Below the pieces are notes generated by a model, which ran no database searches, had not been told where the DNA came from, and worked only from the letters and a program-made list of their open reading frames with translations. Positions 1 to 6,829 of a DNA stretch of 23,775 bases are shown here, in pieces. Origin of the DNA: an uncultured Candidatus Melainabacteria bacterium (lineage in GTDB: Bacteria > Cyanobacteriota > Vampirovibrionia > LMEP-6097). Every line of letters begins with the position of its first letter. Position 1 is the first letter of the stretch. The translations under genes and the position numbers were made by a program. The stretch spans positions 1 through 23,775 of the forward strand of contig CALBDR010000074.1 of NCBI GenBank assembly GCA_937927525.1, written 5' to 3'.

Positions 1-581
1 AAGCCAAGTATATAACCATACATATTCCCTTTGGTTCCACCTTCGATCGCTAAGCCTGAAACTTTTTCTAAATCAGTGTACCCAAGAATTTTAGCAAGCG
101 ATTTTACTACTCTAGCTTCAAGTTCATTTGCTCTTTTACCATATTTGCTAGTAACTAAATTTGGATTGATTAAGCAAGCTCCCATTGCCCCTAAAACCGC
201 TGGTAGAAGGGTTATAGGAAAGACATTACGCCAATCTTTACCAGTCCTACTGTCTAAGGAGTTATAGAAAGGCAGAATTGCTGCCATTGCTTCTTTTTCA
301 ATTCCTAACTCTTCCTGGACTTGGATTCCATAGTTTAGAAAATCCATGTCTAAGGTTTTGTTAGGTTTTTTTGAGTATTCGATAGCCTTATAGAGAAACT
401 CTTTAATACTAGGGAAAAAAGCATCAAAATGCTCGCTCTTGTCGATCATTTCACCATTTAGGGCACCTATTTCAATTATTTCAAGTTTTTTTATATATTC
501 AGGATCAAGGTTAAGATCTTTTAATACCTCAACATCAAACTCCTGGTAAGCAGCGTCATTACTGTTTATAGTTTGATCCAT
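1..581 (-). CDS. Group II PLP-dependent decarboxylase, N-terminal part (runs off the window)
   Basis: This is the first 193 residues of a protein that continues past the left edge. It starts at ATG 579-581 (MDQTINSND...). The visible part ends in NPNLVTSKYGKRANELEARV, then LAKILGY and EGGTKGNMYGYILG. This matches the group II pyridoxal-phosphate decarboxylases (glutamate, tyrosine and aromatic amino acid type), where an 'N-P-N-x-V ... E-L-E' stretch precedes the 'GGT-x-x-N' cofactor-phosphate loop. The PLP lysine would lie outside the window, so activity and substrate cannot be judged. It follows the coiled-coil gene on the same strand after 35 bases. A TATAAT ends 6 bases before the ATG and no Shine-Dalgarno is present, so it probably has its own leaderless transcript. 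The family is fairly sure; the substrate is unknown. Confidence 0.7.
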   Translation of the reverse strand, partial: MDQTINSNDAAYQEFDVEVLKDLNLDPEYIKKLEIIEIGALNGEMIDKSEHFDAFFPSIKEFLYKAIEYSKKPNKTLDMDFLNYGIQVQEELGIEKEAMAAILPFYNSLDSRTGKDWRNVFPITLLPAVLGAMGACLINPNLVTSKYGKRANELEARVVKSLAKILGYTDLEKVSGLAIEGGTKGNMYGYILG

Positions 582-587
582 AGCTTA

Positions 588-593
588 ATTATA
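588..593 (-). promoter_or_regulatory. -10 box for the decarboxylase gene
   Basis: A perfect TATAAT on the minus strand lies 6 bases upstream of the decarboxylase ATG. Transcription would begin at or within a base or two of the start codon. No good -35 is visible 17 bases upstream. Confidence 0.5.
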
Positions 594-616
594 CCCAAAT
601 TCTAGCTTTTCAGTTA

Positions 617-1288
617 CTAGATTGAGTTAGGGTCAGAACCTAAAACTTTATATGAGTCAAAGTCAGTATAGTCACCAGACATGCTGATACTCTCTTTAGA
701 GAATGGTTCTTTTACACCTACTACAACACCATCAACTAAACCTTTAGCAGCACCAGATGCGAAACCTGTTACTAATCCAGTTACAAATCCAGTAGGTCTA
801 CCTAGAAGATTTGCAAAGAAGCCAGAGCCAATAGCATCAGTGAAATCTTCAGAGTGGTCAAGTGATTTAGAAACTCCACCTCGAACTGCTCCGAGAACTG
901 TACCTAAAGGTGCAGTAATAAATGGGCTAAAGAAGTTATCTAATAAAAAGTCATTATCAGCTAATTCTTGATCTCTTAATGCTTTCAAGTTATTAAGTTC
1001 TGTTGTAAGAGTTGAAACATCACCACTTAAATTACCTTTTTCAGCTTTTAGAGTGTCTATTAAAGCTTGCAAATATGCGATTTTCTTTTCATATTCAGTT
1101 TCTAGTTTCATTGATTTTGAGTTAGCTGCTTTAAGCTTACTACTTAAGTGATCAAGCTCAGACTCAAGCTCTTTAATCGTTTCAGCTGAAGTGTTAACAG
1201 GTTCTAAAGTTGCATATCCACCCGCAAATGCAGGGCTAAAACTAGTTAATGTTAAAGCTACTAAAAATACACTAGCAATTTTCTTCAT
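617..1288 (-). CDS. Secreted coiled-coil protein with glycine-rich C-terminus, unknown function
   Basis: I do not recognise this 223-aa protein. Residues 1-22 form a clear Sec signal peptide (MKK start, hydrophobic core, cleavage after AFA). About residues 32-108 are a heptad-like coiled coil rich in E, K and L. About residues 120-195 are rich in Gly, Ala and small hydrophobic residues with G-x-x-x-G-like spacing (GTVLGAVRGG, GFVTGLVTGFASGAAKG), which could insert in or associate with a membrane. The tail is acidic and polar. An envelope or outer-membrane-associated role is an inference from this layout. The ATG at 1288 follows directly on a -10-like TAGAAT (7-base gap) with TTGCGT 18 bases further up, and there is no Shine-Dalgarno. 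It is divergent from the 1374 gene. Confidence 0.75.
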   Translation of the reverse strand: MKKIASVFLVALTLTSFSPAFAGGYATLEPVNTSAETIKELESELDHLSSKLKAANSKSMKLETEYEKKIAYLQALIDTLKAEKGNLSGDVSTLTTELNNLKALRDQELADNDFLLDNFFSPFITAPLGTVLGAVRGGVSKSLDHSEDFTDAIGSGFFANLLGRPTGFVTGLVTGFASGAAKGLVDGVVVGVKEPFSKESISMSGDYTDFDSYKVLGSDPNSI

Positions 1289-1295
1289 GAATATA

Positions 1296-1301
1296 ATTCT
1301 A
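1296..1301 (-). promoter_or_regulatory. -10 box of the secreted coiled-coil gene
   Basis: TAGAAT on the minus strand ends 7 bases before the ATG. A TTGCGT lies 18 bases upstream as a weak -35. The spacing predicts a transcript with almost no leader. Confidence 0.4.
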
Positions 1302-1336
1302 CTCTAGATTTACGAATATACGCAAAAAATATTAAT

Positions 1337-1347
1337 TTGTATTACAA
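1337..1347. promoter_or_regulatory. Operator-like palindrome TTGTA-T-TACAA in a divergent promoter region
   Basis: TTGTATTACAA is a perfect inverted repeat with a one-base centre in the 85-base space between the 617-1288 and 1374-2531 genes. The 12-mer TGTATTACAATT at 1338-1349 recurs exactly at 17198-17209, upstream of the orphan gene at 17270. A regulator binding site is an inference. Confidence 0.3.
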
Positions 1348-1373
1348 TTATCTATACATGTTTGTGCTTATAA

Positions 1374-2531
1374 ATGGAAACTACTAAGACTAGCCAAACA
1401 TCAAATAACTTCCAATATCCCAATGCCCACGAGGAATTGTTCTTAGCTGCAAATGAACTTGAGTTATTTGACAGCCTAGAACCTGAATCGTTAAAGAGGG
1501 ATATTGATGGGCTGCCGCGTGAAAATTTACTTGATTCTGTAATTAAACTTTCTAAAAGAAGGGACTTGCCTCTACCCAAATCGTTTTATACTTTTCTAGA
1601 TAAAGTTGCAAAAAAAGAAGAAAATACTTTCTTTCCTCGTATTAATTCCTCTGTGCTTACTGCGTATATGGCGACTCCCTTTCTTGAAAAGTTTCCTTTA
1701 GCAGCAAAGATTTTAAATGAAGCTCCGAGGGTTGATTTGATTAGCCGTGCGTTAGAGAAGATAATCAAGTCTGCTAAAAGAAATGATTTATTGAGGATAG
1801 TTGCTGGTGGAGCAGATATACTTAACTCTTTATTTAGACCAGTAAAAGATATTTATCTAGGAAGAAGTGTCGTAGTTCTTCTTACGAATATGGCTGAGAC
1901 ACTTGAAGAGGTGTTCCATATGAAAAATGCAAGTTATGAAAATCTAGCTGAGGGGATTCATAAGGCTGTAGATTTAGTAGATACCTCTTGCCGTGAATTA
2001 GTTCAAAACACTGATAAGCTTAAGCGGATAATTAAAAATCCTAATGATGAAGAAGCCATGGAATGGCTAAGAAATACAGGTATCTTAGGGATATTAAGTT
2101 CTGCTACAGGAGCGGTTTCCTTCTTAGGGGAAATTACTAAAAATACCCCAATGGCTCTTCTCGGAAGATTCTTCCAGACTTATCTTTCTGATGGCGATAA
2201 ATTCCTAAGTAATAATCCTGATAGAAACCATTCTGGGTTTGGATTCACACTTGAAAATGCTATGGATAATGTTGTGAGGTTTACCCATGGTAAAGTACCT
2301 AAGCAGGTTAGTAAGATTATGCTTGCGGTTCAATATATGATCAGTAGTGCAAGTAGAACTTTAGCTATTAGATCCCAAGCTGCTGAACATAAACCTAATA
2401 TGGTTAAAATTTATGAACAACCTTTTAAATATCTAAGACAAGCAGCAGCTAATTTGTTTAGAGCTTTAAATCCATTTGATATTGTTGCTTCTGAAAATGT
2501 AGATTTCGTTCCTGCGGCTAGCTATGGCTAA
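1374..2531 (+). CDS. Orphan 385-aa protein, unknown function
   Basis: I do not recognise this protein. It has no signal peptide. The N-terminal 170 residues look helical and charged. Mildly hydrophobic Gly/Ala stretches follow: one around 'GRSVVVLLTNMAE' and one around 'TGILGILSSATGAVSFLGEI'. The C-terminal third is basic and helical (VSKIMLAVQYMISSASRTLA). It could be a peripheral or weakly membrane-associated protein. The ATG at 1374 is the first good start. There is no Shine-Dalgarno; TATACA at 1353-1358 could serve as a -10 giving a leader of under 10 bases. It has no same-strand operon partner upstream. It is followed by a perfect AT-rich hairpin at 2601-2628. Its size, loner status and shared upstream motif recall the 17270 gene, but I see no convincing sequence homology between the two. 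Confidence 0.7.
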   Translation: METTKTSQTSNNFQYPNAHEELFLAANELELFDSLEPESLKRDIDGLPRENLLDSVIKLSKRRDLPLPKSFYTFLDKVAKKEENTFFPRINSSVLTAYMATPFLEKFPLAAKILNEAPRVDLISRALEKIIKSAKRNDLLRIVAGGADILNSLFRPVKDIYLGRSVVVLLTNMAETLEEVFHMKNASYENLAEGIHKAVDLVDTSCRELVQNTDKLKRIIKNPNDEEAMEWLRNTGILGILSSATGAVSFLGEITKNTPMALLGRFFQTYLSDGDKFLSNNPDRNHSGFGFTLENAMDNVVRFTHGKVPKQVSKIMLAVQYMISSASRTLAIRSQAAEHKPNMVKIYEQPFKYLRQAAANLFRALNPFDIVASENVDFVPAASYG

Positions 2532-2600
2532 TTTTCGGTGCTCAGCTTTCCAATCAAGTAAGTCAGCATTGGCTTTCTCTTCTAAATTAATCAAGCTTTA

Positions 2601-2628
2601 TAAAGAGAATTAAACTTAATTCTCTTTA
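2601..2628. terminator. 13-bp perfect inverted repeat, probable terminator of the 1374 gene
   Basis: TAAAGAGAATTAA at 2601-2613 pairs perfectly with 2616-2628 around a 2-base centre. It lies 70 bases after the stop of the 1374 gene and just before the sulfatase-like gene's promoter. There is no strong T-run after it (only a T-rich ATCTTTCT), so a regulatory palindrome for the next gene is also possible. Confidence 0.45.
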
Positions 2629-2655
2629 ATCTTTCTATGTTTTGTTAAGTCTTGC

Positions 2656-2661
2656 TATTCT
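2656..2661 (+). promoter_or_regulatory. Extended -10 box of the sulfatase-like gene
   Basis: TGC-TATTCT forms an extended -10 (TGn motif at 2653-2655). It ends 7 bases before the ATG at 2669, with TTCTAT 17 bases upstream as a poor -35. It predicts a leaderless transcript and argues against the TTG at 2642 as the start. Confidence 0.4.
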
Positions 2662-2668
2662 TAAATCA

Positions 2669-3601
2669 ATGCTACAAAAGCTTCTAAAGAAAATAAAAAA
2701 GAAAATTCGATTTGGTATTGATAATCTTTCCTTCAAATCTAAGCAGATTTCGAAGTTGAAAAAAGTTAATTCAAAGTCTGATCGAATGAATTATTTATGG
2801 ATAGTTTATGATTCTTGTCGTTATGATACTTTAGTTAGTGCAAAGACACCTGTTCTTGATTCTTATGCAAAGATTCATAGCGCTTGGGCTCCGGCAACAT
2901 ATACACTGCCTTCACACATTTCTTTCTTTGCTGGAATTTTACCTATAGTATATGAACCTCTACCTTATTTAAACCGATTTCATAAGCAGCTTGTAACCAT
3001 GCGCAAATCTGGAGAAGCGAGAGAAGATGCTATCGACGAGAAAACCTTAGTCTTACCTGCAAGTGACCAGGATATTATTCATGGTTTTAATCAGCTGGGT
3101 TACTATACTGTCGGTTCTGCAGCTGCTTCCTGGTTTAGTAAAGATGTTTTAGTTAAAAACTTCCAAGACTTTAGCTTTAAGCGAGTTCAGTCTTTTCCGG
3201 ACCAGATTGATTTTCTGACTAGTAACTTAAATAAGAAATTAAATGATAGACCATTTTACGCTTTTATGAATTTAATTGAAACCCATTCACCATATATGCA
3301 CTATGGTGAAGATCGAGATGAATATGGCATCAAAGCTCGTGGGGAAATGAATTTCCCTCCAGTCGAAGATTTAGATGAACTTCGAGAGCGCGGTGCTAAG
3401 TTACACCAGGCTCAAATCAAAGCAGCAGAATACTGCGACCAGCAGTTAGAGCATTTGCTTAATGCTCTGCCAGAGAACACCATGGTGATTATTACAGCAG
3501 ATCACGGTGAAGCCTTCGGGGAAGATGGTTTCTGGGGACATGGCATTTACCACGAGAAGGTTATGAATGTACCTATGTCGTGTTTTATGCTAGGAGAATA
3601 G
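2669..3601 (+). CDS. Sulfatase / alkaline-phosphatase-superfamily protein (short form)
   Basis: This 310-aa protein carries the superfamily's metal-site motifs: YDSCRYD (about residues 47-53), TYTLPSH (77-83, where the nucleophile Cys/Ser/Thr sits in the family) and ITADHGEAFGEDGFWGHG (275-292). The catalytic position is Thr or Ser rather than Cys, so it is not a classic formylglycine sulfatase; a phosphatase, phosphodiesterase or phosphotransferase role is equally likely. The N-terminus is very basic and there is no signal peptide or membrane segment. The protein stops shortly after the ADHGE core, so it lacks the C-terminal part that most sulfatases of 450-500 residues have. I chose ATG 2669 over TTG 2642 because the TTG lies upstream of the predicted -10. 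It ends 5 bases from the convergent small gene. Confidence 0.72.
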   Translation: MLQKLLKKIKKKIRFGIDNLSFKSKQISKLKKVNSKSDRMNYLWIVYDSCRYDTLVSAKTPVLDSYAKIHSAWAPATYTLPSHISFFAGILPIVYEPLPYLNRFHKQLVTMRKSGEAREDAIDEKTLVLPASDQDIIHGFNQLGYYTVGSAAASWFSKDVLVKNFQDFSFKRVQSFPDQIDFLTSNLNKKLNDRPFYAFMNLIETHSPYMHYGEDRDEYGIKARGEMNFPPVEDLDELRERGAKLHQAQIKAAEYCDQQLEHLLNALPENTMVIITADHGEAFGEDGFWGHGIYHEKVMNVPMSCFMLGE

Positions 3602-3606
3602 ATGTT

Positions 3607-3813
3607 TCATCTTCTAGCTGGAATCCTCGCAGGTTTAACCTGTGGTCGTGGAAATAGGGCATCTGCAATATCATCTAATTCTTTGTTTAAATTTTCGCCT
3701 ACTTTTCTTGCTACTTCTTCTACTCTTTTTCTAAGACTCTTTTTTGCATTTAACATATTTGTTTGATTAGTGCTAGCCAGAGCTAACCAAGACCCATGAT
3801 TTGGATTTATCAT
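3607..3813 (-). CDS. Small basic protein, 68 aa, unknown function
   Basis: I do not recognise this protein. The ATG at 3811-3813 is preceded by GAGGT with an 8-base spacing, a real Shine-Dalgarno in a genome where many starts lack one, and this supports expression. Residues 1-20 are polar. About 24-50 form a likely amphipathic helix (KKSLRKRVEEVARKVGENL). The tail PRPQVKPARIPARR is strongly basic and proline-rich. A nucleic-acid or partner-binding role is possible but not shown. It lies 96 bases downstream of the SulP gene on the same strand and ends 5 bases from the convergent sulfatase-like gene. Confidence 0.6.
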   Translation of the reverse strand: MINPNHGSWLALASTNQTNMLNAKKSLRKRVEEVARKVGENLNKELDDIADALFPRPQVKPARIPARR

Positions 3814-3909
3814 TACTTTACCTCACGCACTTGTTATTTATAGAAATGTTATTTACAATAATTTAACATTCCCGGAGGCTTATAGCAAGTGCTTTAGAAT
3901 TAATCTTTA

Positions 3910-5484
3910 CTAATATTTTTTTTCTTCTTCGATTCTAGCTTCTTTAATTTTTTTCTTTTCTTCAGTGATTGGATTTTTGAATTTTGAAAGTCTGTCAGAG
4001 AGGGTATGTAACTCTAAAAATACTCTACCCCCTAATTTTTCATATTGCCTTTCCCAGCTTATTAGAAAATCTAAACAAGCGTGATCAATGTAACTTAGTT
4101 TACCGAAGTGGATTTTAACAATTTGGTTTTGTGGTATTTCTTCAAATTCTTCTGCTAGAGAAGGGAGGTTAATGAAGTTTGCTGTTCCCTTAAGGTCAAC
4201 TTTTATGTGATCTTCTTTCTCTTTAATTTTTACTTCAAGGTGTGTAGTTAGGTAAAGAAGTTTCGCTACAGAAACTATTAAACCAATTAAAATACCTTCA
4301 AGTAAGCCATGGGTGATGATACCGAAGACTGTAATGAAGTAAATAATTAGTTCAGAAAAACCAAAATTTAAAAGAGTCTTCATCGCACGGAAGTTGATTA
4401 ATTTGTAGCCAGTGTATACAAGTATTGCTGCTAGAGATGCTTTAGGGATGTATGAGAGTGCATATGGGAATATTAATATGAAGATTAAGATTGATATTCC
4501 GTGGGATATGGTTGAGAAACGAGTTTTAGCACCCGTTTGGACGTTGGTTGCACTTCTGACAATTACTCCTGAGATCGGAAGAACCCCAAGTATTCCAGCT
4601 ATTATATTTCCAATTCCTTGGGCGAAGATTTCTTGATTATATTTAGTTCGCTTACCGGTGTGCATTTGATCTACAGCTGTAGCTGTTAGTAAAGTCTCAG
4701 CACTTGCAACGAATGCCATTACCGTAGCTGCAAAAAGAAAAGAACTATCGAGTAATTTACTAAAGTCAGGGGCATGGGTAATGATATGAATATCTGAAAA
4801 GATGTTGTTAGGGACTTGAATAAAGTTAATCGGCATTTCATAGAAATTTGCTATGAAGATCCCTACTATAACAGCAACTAAACTAGAAGGAATAAGTTTG
4901 AATTTTTTCGGCAAGAGATTAAATAAAATAATTATTAGCATGGATGTAGAACCTATAATTGCTGCTAAGTGGTGATAAGTTTCTCCTCCTTCTGGAGGCA
5001 TGATTCCTTTAATGATCGATTCTGGAATTGAAATTAAATTTTGGATGGTTGAGCTACGTGGTTTGTCATCTACCATTAAGTGAAACTGACTTGCAAAAAT
5101 TACTATACCGATTCCGGTTAACATTCCTTGTATAATAGCTGGAGCTACTGCTCTGAAGATTTGACCAATTCGAAAATATCCGAATATTAATTGAATTCCA
5201 CCAGCTAGAAAAACAATCATGCCTAAATTTTCAATACCATGCTCATTAATAGCTTTAGCTACTAATGTAATCAAACCTGCAGCTGGTCCACTTACTTGAA
5301 GAGGGCAACCGGAGAAGAAGCCAACAATAACTCCACCAATGATAGCTGAGATTAAACCAGCGGTACTGCTAGCTCCGGTGGCTAAGGATATGCCTAGAGA
5401 TAGAGGAAGTGCTACTAAAAAAACTACAAAACCAGAGAGAAATTCTCTATTCCAATTAATCTCTTTCCTCGTTGAATCAGGCAT
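3910..5484 (-). CDS. SulP (SLC26) family inorganic anion transporter with STAS domain
   Basis: This 524-aa inner-membrane protein has many hydrophobic helices through about residue 420, then a cytoplasmic STAS domain from about 427 to 510. Family signatures are the N-terminal FLVALPLSLGISLATGA and GCPLQVSGPAAGL, and in the STAS part a strand followed by LSYIDHACLDFL where the anti-sigma-antagonist fold has its conserved loop. SulP proteins move sulfate, bicarbonate or other anions with H+ or Na+. The QVSGPAAGL form is common in members linked with carbonic anhydrases, but no carbonic anhydrase is seen here, so the substrate is open. The length is normal for the family. TATAAT ends 9 bases before the ATG and there is no Shine-Dalgarno. 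It is divergent from the amidotransferase gene. Confidence 0.9.
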   Translation of the reverse strand: MPDSTRKEINWNREFLSGFVVFLVALPLSLGISLATGASSTAGLISAIIGGVIVGFFSGCPLQVSGPAAGLITLVAKAINEHGIENLGMIVFLAGGIQLIFGYFRIGQIFRAVAPAIIQGMLTGIGIVIFASQFHLMVDDKPRSSTIQNLISIPESIIKGIMPPEGGETYHHLAAIIGSTSMLIIILFNLLPKKFKLIPSSLVAVIVGIFIANFYEMPINFIQVPNNIFSDIHIITHAPDFSKLLDSSFLFAATVMAFVASAETLLTATAVDQMHTGKRTKYNQEIFAQGIGNIIAGILGVLPISGVIVRSATNVQTGAKTRFSTISHGISILIFILIFPYALSYIPKASLAAILVYTGYKLINFRAMKTLLNFGFSELIIYFITVFGIITHGLLEGILIGLIVSVAKLLYLTTHLEVKIKEKEDHIKVDLKGTANFINLPSLAEEFEEIPQNQIVKIHFGKLSYIDHACLDFLISWERQYEKLGGRVFLELHTLSDRLSKFKNPITEEKKKIKEARIEEEKKY

Positions 5485-5493
5485 TTAGCATCA

Positions 5494-5499
5494 ATTATA
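5494..5499 (-). promoter_or_regulatory. -10 box of the SulP gene
   Basis: A perfect TATAAT on the minus strand ends 9 bases before the SulP ATG, giving a predicted leader of 0-3 bases. The -35 is not recognisable. Confidence 0.5.
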
Positions 5500-5570
5500 A
5501 ATTAATTTCAGGAATCTTTAGTGAAATCTTAAGATAAAAGTTTATATACTGGAATATGTTCTAAATTTTT

Positions 5571-5576
5571 TATAAT
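5571..5576 (+). promoter_or_regulatory. -10 box of the amidotransferase gene
   Basis: TATAAT on the plus strand would start transcription near 5583. That leaves a leader of about 28 bases holding the Shine-Dalgarno AGGGGG at 5602-5607. Confidence 0.45.
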
Positions 5577-5610
5577 ATTAATTAGACGAAATTAATATCA
5601 TAGGGGGCAA

Positions 5611-6489
5611 ATTATAGTTCGTAAAATTGCAATAACCTGTGACGGTGAAAGACTTGGCTGTAAACTGCTGCTTAAGTTAATTGTGTTAAGTGGTGCAGAG
5701 CCGATTATAATCCCTACAAAACCTGATCTGGAATTTTTACCTAATAATAATCAATTAGGGCAGGGACTTATTGAAGAGTTAAGACAAGTTCATTTAAAGG
5801 AAGTTGAGAAGAAGATGAAATTAGCTGATGCTTTAATTCTTCCTGGTAATAAATTTGACCTTCATCCTAAAACTTATTCAGATACTGATTTGCATCCAAA
5901 TACACTTATTTGTAAAGATCCAGTTAATTTTAGACAGTGTACTGAATTTAAGATGGCTGAGATCGGAGTGATAGAGAGAAATTTACCCATTCTCGCTATC
6001 TGTGGTGGTATGCAGTTAATTAATGTTTTACTGGGTGGGACATTGATTCAGGATTTACCTGGTGATGATAGAGTTAAAAAAGTCGGGATTAATCATTGTG
6101 ATCCTAATTTCGTTCATAAACCAGAATTTATTCAGGAGACTTTAAAAGCTAAATTCTTTTCAAAACTTGAGCAAAATGAACACCATGCTATTTTTGAAGC
6201 AACTCACGGGATGAGTGTTAAAGAGGATTCAGTTTTAGCTGAGCTATATAGAAAGTACTACCCAGAAATGGATTTGGAAAATGTTGAGGAACTTAGTATT
6301 CACCATCAAGGTATTTTTGAAGAAAATCTAAGTAATGATTTGAAAGCTTCTGCCTATGCACCAGATGCACTTGTGGAAGCTTTGGAATTTAAAAGCTACG
6401 ATGCATTTGCACTATTAACACAGTTTCATGTTGAATACAATGTAAGTAGAATTGCCAGTGCTGCAATTATCTCACTGATTGAGTCTTAA
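5611..6489 (+). CDS. Class I glutamine amidotransferase, peptidase C26 / PuuD-like gamma-glutamyl hydrolase
   Basis: Counting from 5611 the protein has 292 residues. The catalytic Cys is C131 in AICGGMQLINVLLGGTL; the family usually has ICRG, so R is replaced by G. The catalytic His and Glu are H273 and E275 in QFHVE. The family's HHQG motif is at 231-234. It should hydrolyse a gamma-glutamyl bond in the cytosol, as PuuD does with gamma-glutamyl-GABA; the substrate is not shown. The first ATG/GTG/TTG in frame is GTG 5683, but starting there removes the first beta-strand (KIAITCDGE), which matches the family's KPLIGITCD-type N-terminus. A Shine-Dalgarno AGGGGG at 5602-5607 sits right for ATT 5611 or ATA 5614, and a stop codon at 5593 limits the frame. 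I therefore place the start at ATT 5611. Confidence 0.75.
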   Translation: MIVRKIAITCDGERLGCKLLLKLIVLSGAEPIIIPTKPDLEFLPNNNQLGQGLIEELRQVHLKEVEKKMKLADALILPGNKFDLHPKTYSDTDLHPNTLICKDPVNFRQCTEFKMAEIGVIERNLPILAICGGMQLINVLLGGTLIQDLPGDDRVKKVGINHCDPNFVHKPEFIQETLKAKFFSKLEQNEHHAIFEATHGMSVKEDSVLAELYRKYYPEMDLENVEELSIHHQGIFEENLSNDLKASAYAPDALVEALEFKSYDAFALLTQFHVEYNVSRIASAAIISLIES

Positions 6490-6491
6490 TT

Positions 6492-6635
6492 TTAGTCTTG
6501 AATACTTGTTTTTTCTTTCATTAGAGTTACTAGTAAGGGTAATGAAATTTTTCCTGCAATAAATAATTCATAAATCATTTCAAAATCACTTTTAAGCAAC
6601 GTTGCTTCAAGGTTTTGCTCATTATTGTCAATCAT
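6492..6635 (-). CDS. Small protein, 47 aa, unknown function
   Basis: ATG 6633-6635 is preceded by AAGGAG with 7 bases to the ATG, the best Shine-Dalgarno in the window. The 47 residues run from MIDNNEQNLEATLLKSDFEM to ...MKEKTSIQD. The middle (MIYELFIAGKISLPLLVTLM) is moderately hydrophobic and could be a short amphipathic or membrane-associated helix. The ends are acidic and polar. I do not recognise the family. Its stop is 2 bases from the convergent amidotransferase stop. The stop of a frame-broken mini-ORF (6647-6780) overlaps its Shine-Dalgarno, so it may once have been the second gene of an operon. Confidence 0.6.
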   Translation of the reverse strand: MIDNNEQNLEATLLKSDFEMIYELFIAGKISLPLLVTLMKEKTSIQD

Positions 6636-6646
6636 TATAGATCTCC

Positions 6647-6780
6647 TTAATGAAATTTTAACAATCTTGGTGTGTACTTGTTTATCTTTTGTTTATATTT
6701 CCCTAAGGTTTTTGAAATTATCTAATCTGTTTATTAAGATAAAGTCCAATCTTCAACTTTTGATAAGTATTAAGTCTCAT
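6647..6780 (-). pseudogene. Possible frameshifted small gene (about 45 codons)
   Basis: ATG 6778-6780 opens a 20-codon frame (MRLNTYQKLKIGLYLNKQIR, then TAA). An adjacent frame then reads ISKTLGKYKQKINKYTPRLL and ends in KFH with a TAA at 6647-6649 that overlaps the next gene's Shine-Dalgarno. The second frame has no start codon of its own. Joining the two by a single-base shift gives a plausible basic protein of about 45 residues. This rests only on coding-like composition and the TAAGGAG junction, so it is tentative. Confidence 0.3.
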
Positions 6781-6829
6781 GTAAATCTTTGTAACAAAGA
6801 AAAAAGATACTTTTGAAAGGCTATAAAAT

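Noticed and set aside
31..267. Plus-strand 78-codon frame
   Set aside because: It lies antisense to the decarboxylase, whose reading matches a known family.
681..971. Plus-strand 96-codon frame rich in Pro, Thr and Lys
   Set aside because: It is the reverse shadow of the Gly/Ala-rich part of the secreted coiled-coil gene.
3814..3909. Terminator between the SulP gene and the small basic gene
   Set aside because: Only a 4-bp stem with a 2-base loop (AGCA/TGCT) and no T-run is present.
5683..6489. GTG 5683 as the start of the amidotransferase
   Set aside because: It removes the family's first beta-strand and has no Shine-Dalgarno, while the frame upstream looks coding and follows a good Shine-Dalgarno.
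6625..6816. Plus-strand 63-codon frame starting at TTG
   Set aside because: It has no Shine-Dalgarno, a composition typical of AT-rich noise, and overlaps the start of the well-supported 47-aa gene on the other strand.
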